Position numbers and translations under genes: made by a program | Shown here: positions 34,616 to 41,517 of the stretch, piece by piece | Numbering within the stretch: the first letter of the stretch is position 1 | Layout of the letters: each line of letters begins with the position of its first letter | Origin: Methylobacterium sp. FF17 | GTDB lineage: Bacteria > Pseudomonadota > Alphaproteobacteria > Rhizobiales > Beijerinckiaceae | Direction of reading: 5' to 3' | Length of the DNA stretch: 64,000 nt | Assembly: GCF_025813715.1 (NCBI RefSeq) | Contig: NZ_CP107532.1 | Coordinates: 4,790,001-4,854,000, forward strand | The notes under the pieces: model-generated | The model's database searches: none | Told to the model about the DNA's origin: nothing | What the model saw: the letters and a program-made list of their open reading frames with translations, nothing else

Positions 34616-34792
34616 CTACCGTTCAGCCTGCCTCGCCAATCGTAGGGCCTTCAGACGCTCAATCTTATCGTCCTGCGCCTGACTGGCGTCCGAGAGCTCC
34701 GTCCAAGCCATCTGTGCGATGCGCTCCTTCTCAGCCTCCCTCGAAACCTGGGACTCAGTGCGCGGCAAGGCCTGGCTTAATCTGAGATGCAT
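34616..34792 (-). CDS. Hypothetical 58-aa basic helical protein
   Basis: 58 codons from the ATG at 34792, with GAAGGAAG 7 nt upstream. MHLRLSQALPRTESQVSREA leads into a long charged helix (KIERLKALRLARQAER). No domain recognised. The good ribosome-binding site supports translation. Confidence 0.5.
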   Translation of the reverse strand: MHLRLSQALPRTESQVSREAEKERIAQMAWTELSDASQAQDDKIERLKALRLARQAER

Positions 34793-34887
34793 GGCTGTCT
34801 TCCTTCTGGGTAGGGATATGTAGGGCGCAGCTGCGAAAAGCGGCTCGTACCAAGTGCTGGGTGTGGTGGCGAAAGACGCGAAAGCGT

Positions 34888-35145
34888 CTATGCCAGCGCC
34901 TGCGGATGCAACGACGGCGTTCCCGAAAATGTCTCCGGGTTGAGCGAACAGCCAGCGTGCTTCCTACGGTGCGCAAGAATGGGGCGTGCACTCGGAGAAT
35001 AGGCACCGTAGGCACTCATCTGCCCATGGCAGGTCGGACAACGCTTCGTATCCAAACGGTGACGTTTTAGGGCTTCTATGACGCTGACCGTCTTCCACGT
35101 GCCGTCAATTTTGACTTCACACGTTAATGGGCGATCTGTTCTCAT
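34888..35145 (-). CDS. Small zinc-binding-like hypothetical protein
   Basis: 85 aa, begins MRTDRPLTCEVKIDGTWKTV. The central RCPTCHGQMSAYGAYS and AHRRKHAGC contain Cys-X2-Cys and a His-X(n)-His/Cys pair, consistent with a small zinc ribbon. It looks complete, with a basic middle and a low-complexity tail. A nucleic-acid or protein-binding role is likely; function unknown. Confidence 0.65.
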   Translation of the reverse strand: MRTDRPLTCEVKIDGTWKTVSVIEALKRHRLDTKRCPTCHGQMSAYGAYSPSARPILAHRRKHAGCSLNPETFSGTPSLHPQALA

Positions 35146-35219
35146 TCGTTAGCATGACAGATTTGCAAAGCGATCGAAAGAATCAATTAATCAAACTGCG
35201 CATTTAATTGAGAGTTGCC

Positions 35220-35250
35220 AAAAACCCGCCGCAGTTTGTGCCGGGCGGGT
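35220..35250 (-). terminator. Intrinsic terminator
   Basis: Read leftward, ACCCGCC (35250-35244) pairs with GGCGGGT (35230-35224) across a 13-nt loop and is followed by a run of T. It lies 140 nt beyond the stop of the leftward gene at 35390-35662. Confidence 0.6.
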
Positions 35251-35389
35251 AAGGTGGTTGTACTCGGGGCAAGCGCACGGCAACCTGAGTGGATACAAGC
35301 CTAGCCGCGCTAGATCACGTTGCACGGGTACGGAGGCGAGGGCTACTCTAATTTATGAGGAAGCACGCGTCAGAACCGCACCCCCTCAA

Positions 35390-35662
35390 TTACAAGTCGC
35401 GGCTAACATCGTAGGTGGGTTCTATAGCATTGAGCTGAGCACTTCTCGTCAGCTGATGAAGCACAAGAAACCGTAGCCGTCGTGCGTTATAGGCGAGCGA
35501 TGATTCCCCGGGCTGCCGCTCATCTCCGGACGGACGCGTAAATGCGAAATATTCATTAGACTGACTTAGATTAAGGCCGACGTAGATCTCGGCCCCATTG
35601 TCATCGATCGTGATGCATTTGGCATCTTGCAAGTGCATGCGTTCGGCTGGATCAAAATTCAT
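35390..35662 (-). CDS. Hypothetical protein
   Basis: 90 aa from the ATG at 35662 (AAGG 8 nt upstream); a GTG at 35686 would add 8 residues. It has a strand-rich start (DAKCITIDDNGAEIYVGLNL) and a helical, basic second half (LAYNARRLRFLVLHQLTRSA). No domain recognised. Ends before the terminator at 35220-35250. Confidence 0.55.
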   Translation of the reverse strand: MNFDPAERMHLQDAKCITIDDNGAEIYVGLNLSQSNEYFAFTRPSGDERQPGESSLAYNARRLRFLVLHQLTRSAQLNAIEPTYDVSRDL

Positions 35663-35705
35663 CTGCTCCACCTTGATGCTTGCCACGAAGGCGGCTTTAA
35701 ATTTA

Positions 35706-35969
35706 TCAATGTAAGGTCGGGGCAGGTTCTAAGAAGGCGCCCATCCCCCCGCCTTCTATGACTGCATCGACAAAGGCATCCATGGCATCGCTGTCCAACC
35801 TGAAGGTTTCGCTCCAAACCGTCGACCAGCCCTTTTGATCGACCACTTCGAGCGTCCAACGATCCCGTGTGCCAGCAGCCCGATAGACTTTCACCGAGAC
35901 TGTTACGCCATTCCGAGTTGCCATGCTCGTGAGGCGAGAAAACTCCATTTTAGGTGCTTCGAGCGTCAT
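35706..35969 (-). CDS. Hypothetical protein
   Basis: 87 aa from the ATG at 35969 (an ATG at 35984 is also possible). It has a beta-rich core (GVTVSVKVYRAAGTRDRWTL followed by EVVDQKGWSTVWSETF) and an acidic helix (SDAMDAFVDAVIEGGGMGAF). No recognised family. It is followed at 43 nt by the 35662 gene and may be co-transcribed with it. Confidence 0.6.
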   Translation of the reverse strand: MTLEAPKMEFSRLTSMATRNGVTVSVKVYRAAGTRDRWTLEVVDQKGWSTVWSETFRLDSDAMDAFVDAVIEGGGMGAFLEPAPTLH

Positions 35970-36136
35970 GGGTATCACTCTCAAGCTGCGAGTTCATTGA
36001 GGGACACGTATGTGTCCCCAGCCCATGGTCCATTCTCAGACAGCTTAGCAGATCTTCTTCTCAGAAGCTGTGGTGATTTCCCTCGTGCGCAAGCCAGATC
36101 CGCGATCCAAGCGCCGAGAGGGGCGAGCATCAGGTT

Positions 36137-36475
36137 TTACCCCTTCGTCCCTTGGAACGGCCGGAACATCCACGCGAGCCGCCCCGTGGCTTCATCCTCG
36201 GCAGCACCTTGCTGCGCCTCGGTGTGGTTCTGAGGCTGCTCTGCGGAGACTCCGTGCATGATCTGACCGAGAAGAGACGGCAGCTCCTGGCCATGCTCCC
36301 TGAGCACGAGTGCGGCCTCTAAGAGCGCGCGGATGTGTCCATCGGGAACCGGCCGGCTCATGATCTGAGCGTCCAGCACTTGGTCAGCGAGGAGCGTCGC
36401 CAAGCGGGCTACCTCGGAGAGGCGATCGAGGGTCTCTGCCCTCTCAATCTCAGGCATCATGAGCTCACTGCTCAT
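36137..36475 (-). CDS. Hypothetical protein downstream of an RHH gene
   Basis: 112 aa, helical N-terminal two thirds (EIERAETLDRLSEVARLATL followed by LADQVLDAQIM), then a Gln/Glu-rich linker and a basic end (RLAWMFRPFQGTKG). Its ATG overlaps the stop of the ribbon-helix-helix gene by 4 bp. Such a partner of a small autoregulated DNA-binding protein could be a toxin-antitoxin second gene, but no known toxin motif is visible. Confidence 0.6.
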   Translation of the reverse strand: MSSELMMPEIERAETLDRLSEVARLATLLADQVLDAQIMSRPVPDGHIRALLEAALVLREHGQELPSLLGQIMHGVSAEQPQNHTEAQQGAAEDEATGRLAWMFRPFQGTKG

Positions 36476-36708
36476 GTCTTCTTCGCAGACCCGGGCGTCT
36501 CAGCCGTTGCGAGATGGGGCTCGTTGCTCAGCGTGCCGGTTGCGGTACCGCCGAGATATCCGTTCGCCTTGAGATGATCGGAGAGCAGCTTTTCCACGAG
36601 CGAGGTCAGAGAGCGCTGATCGTCGGCCGCTGCGCGCTCAGCAGTCTCCTTCAGTTCCGGATCAATCCGAAGGTTGAGGGTTGCCGTCTTCTTTCGCTGC
36701 TCAGCCAT
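36472..36708 (-). CDS. Ribbon-helix-helix DNA-binding protein
   Basis: 78 aa from the ATG at 36708. The stretch KKTATLNLRIDPELKETAER followed by AAADDQRSLTSLVEKLLSDH is a clean Arc/MobC/CopG-type ribbon-helix-helix: a strand of alternating residues, then helix-turn-helix with the SLTSLVE pattern. A linker of about 25 residues follows. Two inverted repeats sit just upstream of its start, so it very likely represses itself and the overlapping downstream gene. Confidence 0.8.
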   Translation of the reverse strand: MAEQRKKTATLNLRIDPELKETAERAAADDQRSLTSLVEKLLSDHLKANGYLGGTATGTLSNEPHLATAETPGSAKKT

Positions 36709-36713
36709 AAAAA

Positions 36714-36769
36714 TGTAACGCCAGTGGCTTGACATCAGGGGTTCAAAGCGTAACGTAAATGGCGTTACA
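36714..36769. promoter_or_regulatory. Operator palindromes upstream of the RHH gene
   Basis: TGTAACGCCA (36714-36723) and its exact complement TGGCGTTACA (36760-36769) face each other. A second inverted pair, GTAACG (36750-36755) and CGTTAC (36763-36768), overlaps the right copy. Repeated GTAAC/GTTAC half-sites at the promoter of a ribbon-helix-helix gene are the expected autoregulatory operator. Confidence 0.65.
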
Positions 36770-36840
36770 AAGCAAACGGCCCGCCAAGGTGTTGGAGCAC
36801 CAAAGCGAGCCTGACCACTCACGTCGAGGGACGACGCATT

Positions 36841-37101
36841 ATGGCTACCCCGAATTCTACAGCATCGGCACGCGCCGGTGAACGCTCCCGCTCGCCTTTC
36901 GTAGCGGTTTACTCCCGCCCCATGCCTTTGCTGGAGCCCGATGAAGCCGACGCGGAGGCCGGCCACGTCATCACACTTGTGCGCCCTGACACGGCCCACG
37001 TCCGTGCTCCCCGCTTCCTCGACTTCGCTGGTGACCTCGTCTCGGGTGTCCTGATCATCGCCGGGGGCGTGTTCGCCTACGGCTTTGTGCGGCTCGGTTG
37101 A
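36841..37101 (+). CDS. Hypothetical single-pass membrane protein
   Basis: 86 aa. A polar Ser/Arg-rich N-terminus is followed by one C-terminal TM helix (FAGDLVSGVLIIAGGVFAYG) with only a few residues behind it, i.e. tail-anchored. Divergent from the RHH gene across the operator region. It precedes and is probably co-transcribed with the 37112 gene (gap 10 nt). Confidence 0.6.
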   Translation: MATPNSTASARAGERSRSPFVAVYSRPMPLLEPDEADAEAGHVITLVRPDTAHVRAPRFLDFAGDLVSGVLIIAGGVFAYGFVRLG

Positions 37102-37111
37102 GGAGGCTGCC

Positions 37112-38032
37112 ATGAAGTCTGCAAAGAGAGCTGAGGTCAGCAGCGTACGCTCGGACCTGGGACAGCGAGCGAAGGCATCCCGAGCCGCCGCCAAGCGCGT
37201 GTCAACGGCAGCGCTTTCCGCCGTCGAGAAGTCAGATCCGATCCTGCCCCACATCGCTGAGGCCTACCGGCTGATGCGCATCTGCGATGAGGCGTTCGCG
37301 GCGCATGATCAACAAGGATTGGGGGGCACCTTTGAGCAGGCCGACGACGCTCAGGATGCCCTGGTCGCGCACTGCGACAATGTCCTGATGCAAATCCGGC
37401 CGACGAGTGCCGCCGGCGCAGTCGCACTGGCACGCTTTGCGGTAGATTGGTTCGAGAGCCAGGGCGTTCCACTCGCGCGAGACGAGTATGGAACGAGCGT
37501 TCTGCGATTGATTGCGGCCCCATTCTCGCCGGCAGAGCACCCATACGCGAGCCGCCGGGAGCTGAGCACGGCTGCTGCAGCGCCTCAAGGCAGCACCGAA
37601 GCGCCGAGAGCGACTGTCAGCCGGCTACCGCATGCTACTCGCTTAGACGATGTCCTGGATAATGCTCGCAGCTATGCGAACGAGTTCGATTTTAGTCCTT
37701 TCAGCATCAAGGATCTTGCTCACCTTTTCGATGTCGCTCGACACGCGGGCACCTACTGGGGAGACGTCGGCAACATGCCGCTCTCTGGCGGATTCGGCGC
37801 TGACGGTTCCAGCCTGACAAACGTCGGCTGGTTTGTTGAAGGCGAAGAGCAGCGCATGTCGTTTCTGCGCGACCGGTGCGTTGCCGAAATCGCGCAGCGG
37901 GGGCCCACCAATGATTCTGAGCGCGATGAAATCCTCTGCGTGCGCATCGCCCATGAGTTTGACTGTAACGGCCGGATAGATCGCGCGGAGGCACCAAGCC
38001 TCCTCATCGAAGCGTTGAAGGCGTGGGGGTGA
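37112..38032 (+). CDS. Hypothetical phage/accessory protein
   Basis: 306 aa from the ATG at 37112, with GAGGAGG upstream. The N-terminus is basic and Ala-rich, followed by two mostly helical regions (PHIAEAYRLMRICDEAFAAH, later HATRLDDVLDNARSYANEFD) and a Gly-rich loop (GNMPLSGGFGADGSSLTNVG). No recognised enzyme motif, signal or TM helix. It overlaps nothing and is followed within 2 nt by a small gene. Function unknown. Confidence 0.65.
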   Translation: MKSAKRAEVSSVRSDLGQRAKASRAAAKRVSTAALSAVEKSDPILPHIAEAYRLMRICDEAFAAHDQQGLGGTFEQADDAQDALVAHCDNVLMQIRPTSAAGAVALARFAVDWFESQGVPLARDEYGTSVLRLIAAPFSPAEHPYASRRELSTAAAAPQGSTEAPRATVSRLPHATRLDDVLDNARSYANEFDFSPFSIKDLAHLFDVARHAGTYWGDVGNMPLSGGFGADGSSLTNVGWFVEGEEQRMSFLRDRCVAEIAQRGPTNDSERDEILCVRIAHEFDCNGRIDRAEAPSLLIEALKAWG

Positions 38033-38034
38033 TC

Positions 38035-38286
38035 ATGAGCAACGTTTTTCGCTTTCCGGCCTCTCGGCGGTTTCAGGCCACCACCATCCCGCGTGAGGAG
38101 TTCCAGCGCCTCGCCGATCTTGCTCTTGATGTCGTCGATCAGATTGTTGCGATCCTCGACGCGGCGGATGGGGATGCCGACTTTGAGCTGGACACTGATC
38201 TCGAACCGTCCCTTGGCGCTCCTGAGGGGCACGAGAGTCAGGTTGTGTGGCTACGAGGCGGCGCCCGAGACTTCGAGACGAGCTGA
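38035..38286 (+). CDS. Hypothetical small acidic protein
   Basis: 83 aa from the ATG at 38035 just after the previous stop, with a G-rich ribosome-binding stretch. Reads FRFPASRRFQATTIPREEFQ then an acidic helix and GHESQVVWLRGGARDF. No domain recognised. Probably coupled to the gene before it. Confidence 0.55.
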   Translation: MSNVFRFPASRRFQATTIPREEFQRLADLALDVVDQIVAILDAADGDADFELDTDLEPSLGAPEGHESQVVWLRGGARDFETS

Positions 38287-38301
38287 CTCGACCCCGACCA
38301 C

Positions 38302-38397
38302 TCAGTGCTCGTTCGCGTCTGGCTGTGGCAACAGCAGGCCGGCAGTGATGGCAGTCAGGATCGAGACGTAGGCGTAGAAAATCACTGTCTCAGGCAT
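38302..38397 (-). CDS. Possible 31-aa membrane peptide
   Basis: 31 codons from the ATG at 38397. The first 25 form one hydrophobic helix (ETVIFYAYVSILTAITAGLL), then a short polar tail. The ribosome-binding site is weak. It is too small to be certain; the hydrophobicity pattern is the only support. Confidence 0.3.
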   Translation of the reverse strand: MPETVIFYAYVSILTAITAGLLLPQPDANEH

Positions 38398-38486
38398 GGC
38401 TGGCACTCGATTGAGATAGGGGGCGCTCTTATCCCCTGAACCTCACATTCGAGTGACTGTTCCGCCCTGTGGCGCGGGTAAGGCGG

Positions 38487-38506
38487 TTGCTACCGCTTTT
38501 GCTACC
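38487..38506 (+). promoter_or_regulatory. Candidate integrase arm sites, right
   Basis: Direct copies of TTGCTACC at 38487-38494 and 38499-38506, inside the element and 120 nt from the right att core. They match the pair at 17628-17646. Confidence 0.55.
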
Positions 38507-38625
38507 CAACTCATTGATACGAGGTAGGACGGAGAACGATGAGAGAACGCCCGCAATCCGATTTTGGCAGTCAGAACAATACTTTATCTGACTGCCTGGG
38601 ATTGTGCAGGATGGCCGGGAGCGAA

Positions 38626-38674
38626 TTTCAAGACCGCTGCCTTAAACCACTCGGCCACCCTTCCAAGCCCTTGC
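38626..38674. repeat. Right attachment core (49 bp)
   Basis: Exact copy of 17533-17581, i.e. the 5' half of tRNA-Ser. The left-hand neighbour here does not restore the 3' half of the tRNA, so no functional tRNA exists at this end. Confidence 0.9.
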
Positions 38675-38689
38675 GGACGCGAGGGACGT

Positions 38690-38790
38690 TCCCTCCGCCG
38701 AAGCACCGGGCGGTGCTGCCGATGTGTCGCTCGATCGACCGGCGACCTTGTCTATGGCCGGGTGCCGGGCGGCGTCAACCGCCGGTCCGC
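38690..38790 (-). pseudogene. Remnant of a second, related integrase 3' end
   Basis: Outside the right att core the leftward frame reads VDAARHPAIDKVAG, against VDAAMRAAIDRVAG at the end of the resident integrase; the stop codon is lost (TTGA became TCGA). Flanking DNA such as GCCGAAGCACCGGG also matches the left end. An earlier element with the same target probably occupied this tRNA. Confidence 0.65.
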
Positions 38791-38841
38791 CTGCCGCCGG
38801 GCGGTGGGACGCGCGGGGTGGTGCGGGCCGGATCGCGGCGC

Positions 38842-39245
38842 TCACCCTGCGGCCTCCGCGGCGGCGGCCTGCATCACGCGGGACACGAGGGCGTAGGTTT
38901 CCGTCCAGGCGGCGCGGACCTCCGGGGTAAATCGGCGCTGAGCCCCTGCGCCGGGGTCCAGAGGCGTGCGGCACCGACCGGCTCGTAAGGCGCCGCCTGC
39001 GTGCCGAACGCGACGTGCCGGCGTCCGAGGGTCTGCAGGGCGGACGCGACCGTGTCGGGCTGGTCGAGGTTCGCCACGGCGAGGCCGAGCATCGCCATGA
39101 GCTTCTTCTTCTGCTCGCGCATGTCCTCGGGGAACAGCGCGCAGCCCCGGCGCGATCGCCAACCGGCGTCCGTGGAAGAGGTCGGCGATCGGCCGGACCT
39201 TCGCAAAACTGTCCTGAACGATGCTGACCTGCTGCGCCGGCCAGG
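38842..39245 (-). pseudogene. Bacterial globin pseudogene
   Basis: Three frames together spell a single-domain globin: QQVSIVQDSFAKVRPIADLF in the first, FPEDMREQKKKLMAMLGLAV and ASALQTLGRRHVAFGTQAAP with YEPVGAARLW in the second, FTPEVRAAWTETYALVSRVM in the third. The proximal-His helix (LGRRHV) is kept. At least two frameshifts and a small deletion near the B/C helices break it. Intact relatives of about 140 residues bind haem and handle O2 or NO. It lies directly right of the element's right end. Confidence 0.8.
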
Positions 39246-39376
39246 TTTCGCGGAAGGACGTTCTCGCGGTCCCAAGGACAACGGAAGCTCATTTTGTCGC
39301 GCCCAGGCTATACCCGTCTCCACGGCGGGCCGCACCGGGTTTCCGGGGCGGACGCCGACCGTCAGGAGACCCGCGC

Positions 39377-40357
39377 GTGACGTTCACCAGACGCCGAATC
39401 CCGGCCCTTCTCCTCGGCCTCGGGGCCAGTCTCGCCGGCGTGCACCCCGCGGCGCTCGTGAAGCCCGCGGCGGCGCAGGAAGCCGCGCCGGCGACGTTCC
39501 GGATCGGCTACCAGAAGATCGGGCTCATCGTCGTCGCGCGTCAGCAGGCGACCATCGAGAAGCGCCTCGCCGCGCAGGGCACGAAGGTGCAGTGGGTGGA
39601 GTTCCAGGCCGGGCCGCCGCTGCTCGAGGCCCTCAACGCGGGCAGCATCGATTTCGGCTATACCGGCGACGCGCCGCCGATCTTCTCCCAGGCGGCGGGG
39701 GGCAACCTCGTCTACGTGGCCGCCTCCGCGCCCTCCGGAGACGGCGAGGCGATCCTGGTCAAGGCGGATTCGCCGATCCGGTCGGTGGCGGACCTGAAGG
39801 GCCGCAAGGTGGCGGTCGGGCGCGGCACGAGTGCGCACAACCTCCTCATCGCCGCCCTGGAGAAGGCGGGCCTCGCGTTCTCGGACATCACGCCCGCCTA
39901 CCTGACGCCCGCCGATGCCGGCTCGGCCTTCGCCAATGACAGCGTCGAGGCCTGGTCGATCTGGGATCCCTACTTCGCGGCGGCGCAGGCGCGCAGCCGG
40001 ACGCGGGTGCTGACGACCTCCGGCCAGACCCTCGACGTGTCGGCCTACTTCCTGGCCAACAGGACCTTCGCGGACGCGCATCCGGGGATCATCGCCAGCG
40101 CCCTGGCGGCGCTGTCCGAAGCGGCGGCCTGGGCCGACGGCCATCGCGACGCGGTGGCGCAGGCCCTCGCCACCGTGACGGGGATTCCCTTCGCCATCCA
40201 GAAGGCCGCGGCGGATCGCACGCAGTTCGCGGTCCGGCCGCTCTCCGACGCGATCCTGTCCAATCAGCAGGCGACGGCGGACCGCTTCCACCGCCTCGGG
40301 CTCATCCCCCGCGCCATCAGCGTCCGCGACGCGGTCTGGACCCCGCCACGCACCTGA
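39377..40357 (+). CDS. ssuA: Aliphatic sulfonate-binding periplasmic protein (SsuA-like)
   Basis: 326 aa from a GTG at 39377, with GGAG 9 nt upstream; it opens a signal peptide (TFTRRRIPALLLGLGASLAG, cleaved near AAAQE). The mature protein shows FRIGYQKIGLIVVARQQATI, the GSIDFGYTGDAPPIFSQAAG segment, and SVADLKGRKVAVGRGTSAHN, hallmarks of SsuA/TauA-type binding proteins. It would deliver alkanesulfonates or sulfate esters to an ABC permease, but no SsuB or SsuC gene is near. The last 94 bp overlap the 3' end of the opposing monooxygenase frame. Confidence 0.9.
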   Translation: MTFTRRRIPALLLGLGASLAGVHPAALVKPAAAQEAAPATFRIGYQKIGLIVVARQQATIEKRLAAQGTKVQWVEFQAGPPLLEALNAGSIDFGYTGDAPPIFSQAAGGNLVYVAASAPSGDGEAILVKADSPIRSVADLKGRKVAVGRGTSAHNLLIAALEKAGLAFSDITPAYLTPADAGSAFANDSVEAWSIWDPYFAAAQARSRTRVLTTSGQTLDVSAYFLANRTFADAHPGIIASALAALSEAAAWADGHRDAVAQALATVTGIPFAIQKAAADRTQFAVRPLSDAILSNQQATADRFHRLGLIPRAISVRDAVWTPPRT

Positions 40358-41505
40358 GCGCGGTGCGCGGGGCGATCAAACCCCGCGCCTTCCGCGACCC
40401 CACTCACGGGACGCGGTGGGGCGGCCTCGGCAGGCCGAGATGCGCGCAGGGTCCGGCCCGCGTAATCCGTGCGGAACAGGCCCCGGCGCTGGAGTTCCGG
40501 GATGACGAGGGCGGCGAAATCGTCGAGGCCGCCCGGCAGCGTCGGCGGCATGATGTTGAACCCGTCCGCCCCGTAGGCCTCGAAGCGCTCCTGCAGCGCG
40601 TCGGCGATCCGGCTCGCGGTGCCGACGAGGGTCCAGTGGCCGCGGGCGCCGGCGATGAGCAGGGAGAGTTCGCGGATGGTCAGCCCCTCGCGCCGGGCGA
40701 GGGGCAGGATGAGAGCCTGCCGGCTCCTGCCGCCCTCGGTCTCGGGCAGGTCGGGCACCGGCGCGTCGTCCGGGTAGGCGGAGAGGTCGGCGCCGGTGAG
40801 CTGTTCGAGGAGCGAGCGGCCGACCACGGGGTGGATCAGCGCCTGCAATGCGCCGTCGCGGTCCTGCGCCTCCCCTTCCGTGCGCCCGACCACCGGGAAG
40901 GCGCCCGGCATGATCTTGAGGTGCGCCGGATCGCGGCCGAAGGCCCCCATGCGGCCCTTCAGGTCGGCGTAGAAGGCGGTGGCGTCCGCCAGGGTCGTCT
41001 GCGCGGTGAGCACGATCTCGGCGGTGCGGGCGGCGAGCGCCTTGCCGGCCTCCGACGAGCCGGCCTGCACCACGACCGGATGGCCCTGCGGGGGACGCGG
41101 CACGTTGAGGGGCCCGCGCACCGAGACATGCGCGCCCTCGTGGGACAGGAGGTGCAGCTTGTCGGGATCGAAGAAGCGGCCGGCCTCCCGGTCGCGCACG
41201 AAGGCGTCGTCCTCGTAGGAATCCCAGAGGCCCCGGACCACGTCGACGAACTCCTCGGCCCGGGCGTAGCGGTGGGCATGGGCGAGGTGGCTCTCGCGGC
41301 TGAAGTTCCAGGCCTCGCGCGGGTCGGCGGAGGTCACGAGGTTCCAGCCGGCCCGGCCTTCGCTGAGATGGTCGAGGGAGGCGAACTTGCGGGCGACGTG
41401 GAACGGCTCGTTGTAGGTGGTGGAGGCTGTGGCCGCGAGGCCGATCCGCTCGGTCACCGCCGCGAGATGGGCGCGCAGGTGCAGGGGCTCGCGCCGGCTC
41501 GTCAT
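40264..41505 (-). CDS. N-terminally truncated luciferase-like monooxygenase (NtaA/SnaA type)
   Basis: 413 aa. It begins MTSRREPLHLRAHLAAVTER, which corresponds to about residue 80 of full NtaA/SnaA/DszA enzymes; from there ATASTTYNEPFHVARKFASL and DHLSEGRAGWNLVTSADP follow the family closely. The missing segment forms the first barrel strands and part of the FMN pocket, so activity is doubtful. Only 12 nt separate its start from the stop of the preceding gene, so no N-terminal codons can hide there. The C-terminal 60 residues are low complexity and run antisense over the ssuA end. Likely a deletion product. Confidence 0.75.
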   Translation of the reverse strand: MTSRREPLHLRAHLAAVTERIGLAATASTTYNEPFHVARKFASLDHLSEGRAGWNLVTSADPREAWNFSRESHLAHAHRYARAEEFVDVVRGLWDSYEDDAFVRDREAGRFFDPDKLHLLSHEGAHVSVRGPLNVPRPPQGHPVVVQAGSSEAGKALAARTAEIVLTAQTTLADATAFYADLKGRMGAFGRDPAHLKIMPGAFPVVGRTEGEAQDRDGALQALIHPVVGRSLLEQLTGADLSAYPDDAPVPDLPETEGGRSRQALILPLARREGLTIRELSLLIAGARGHWTLVGTASRIADALQERFEAYGADGFNIMPPTLPGGLDDFAALVIPELQRRGLFRTDYAGRTLRASRPAEAAPPRPVSGVAEGAGFDRPAHRAQVRGGVQTASRTLMARGMSPRRWKRSAVAC

Positions 41506-41517
41506 CGCGGGCCGCCC

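Larger units (their letters stand above)
17533..38674. mobile_element. Integrated prophage/satellite-like element in tRNA-Ser
   Basis: About 21.1 kb bounded by identical 49-bp att cores. It contains a tyrosine integrase, excisionase, a replication module with DnaB-like helicase, terminase-small-subunit-like HTH protein, tail assembly chaperone-like protein, tape measure protein and about 20 small unknown genes. Portal, major capsid, protease, large terminase, tail fibre and lysis genes were not found. It is therefore either a decayed prophage or a satellite relying on a helper. An AT-rich HD/nucleotidyltransferase cargo lies right of the tape measure gene. Confidence 0.85.

Noticed and set aside
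38626..38674. Second tRNA-Ser at the right end
   Set aside because: Only the 5' half is present; no variable arm, T arm or acceptor 3' strand follows.
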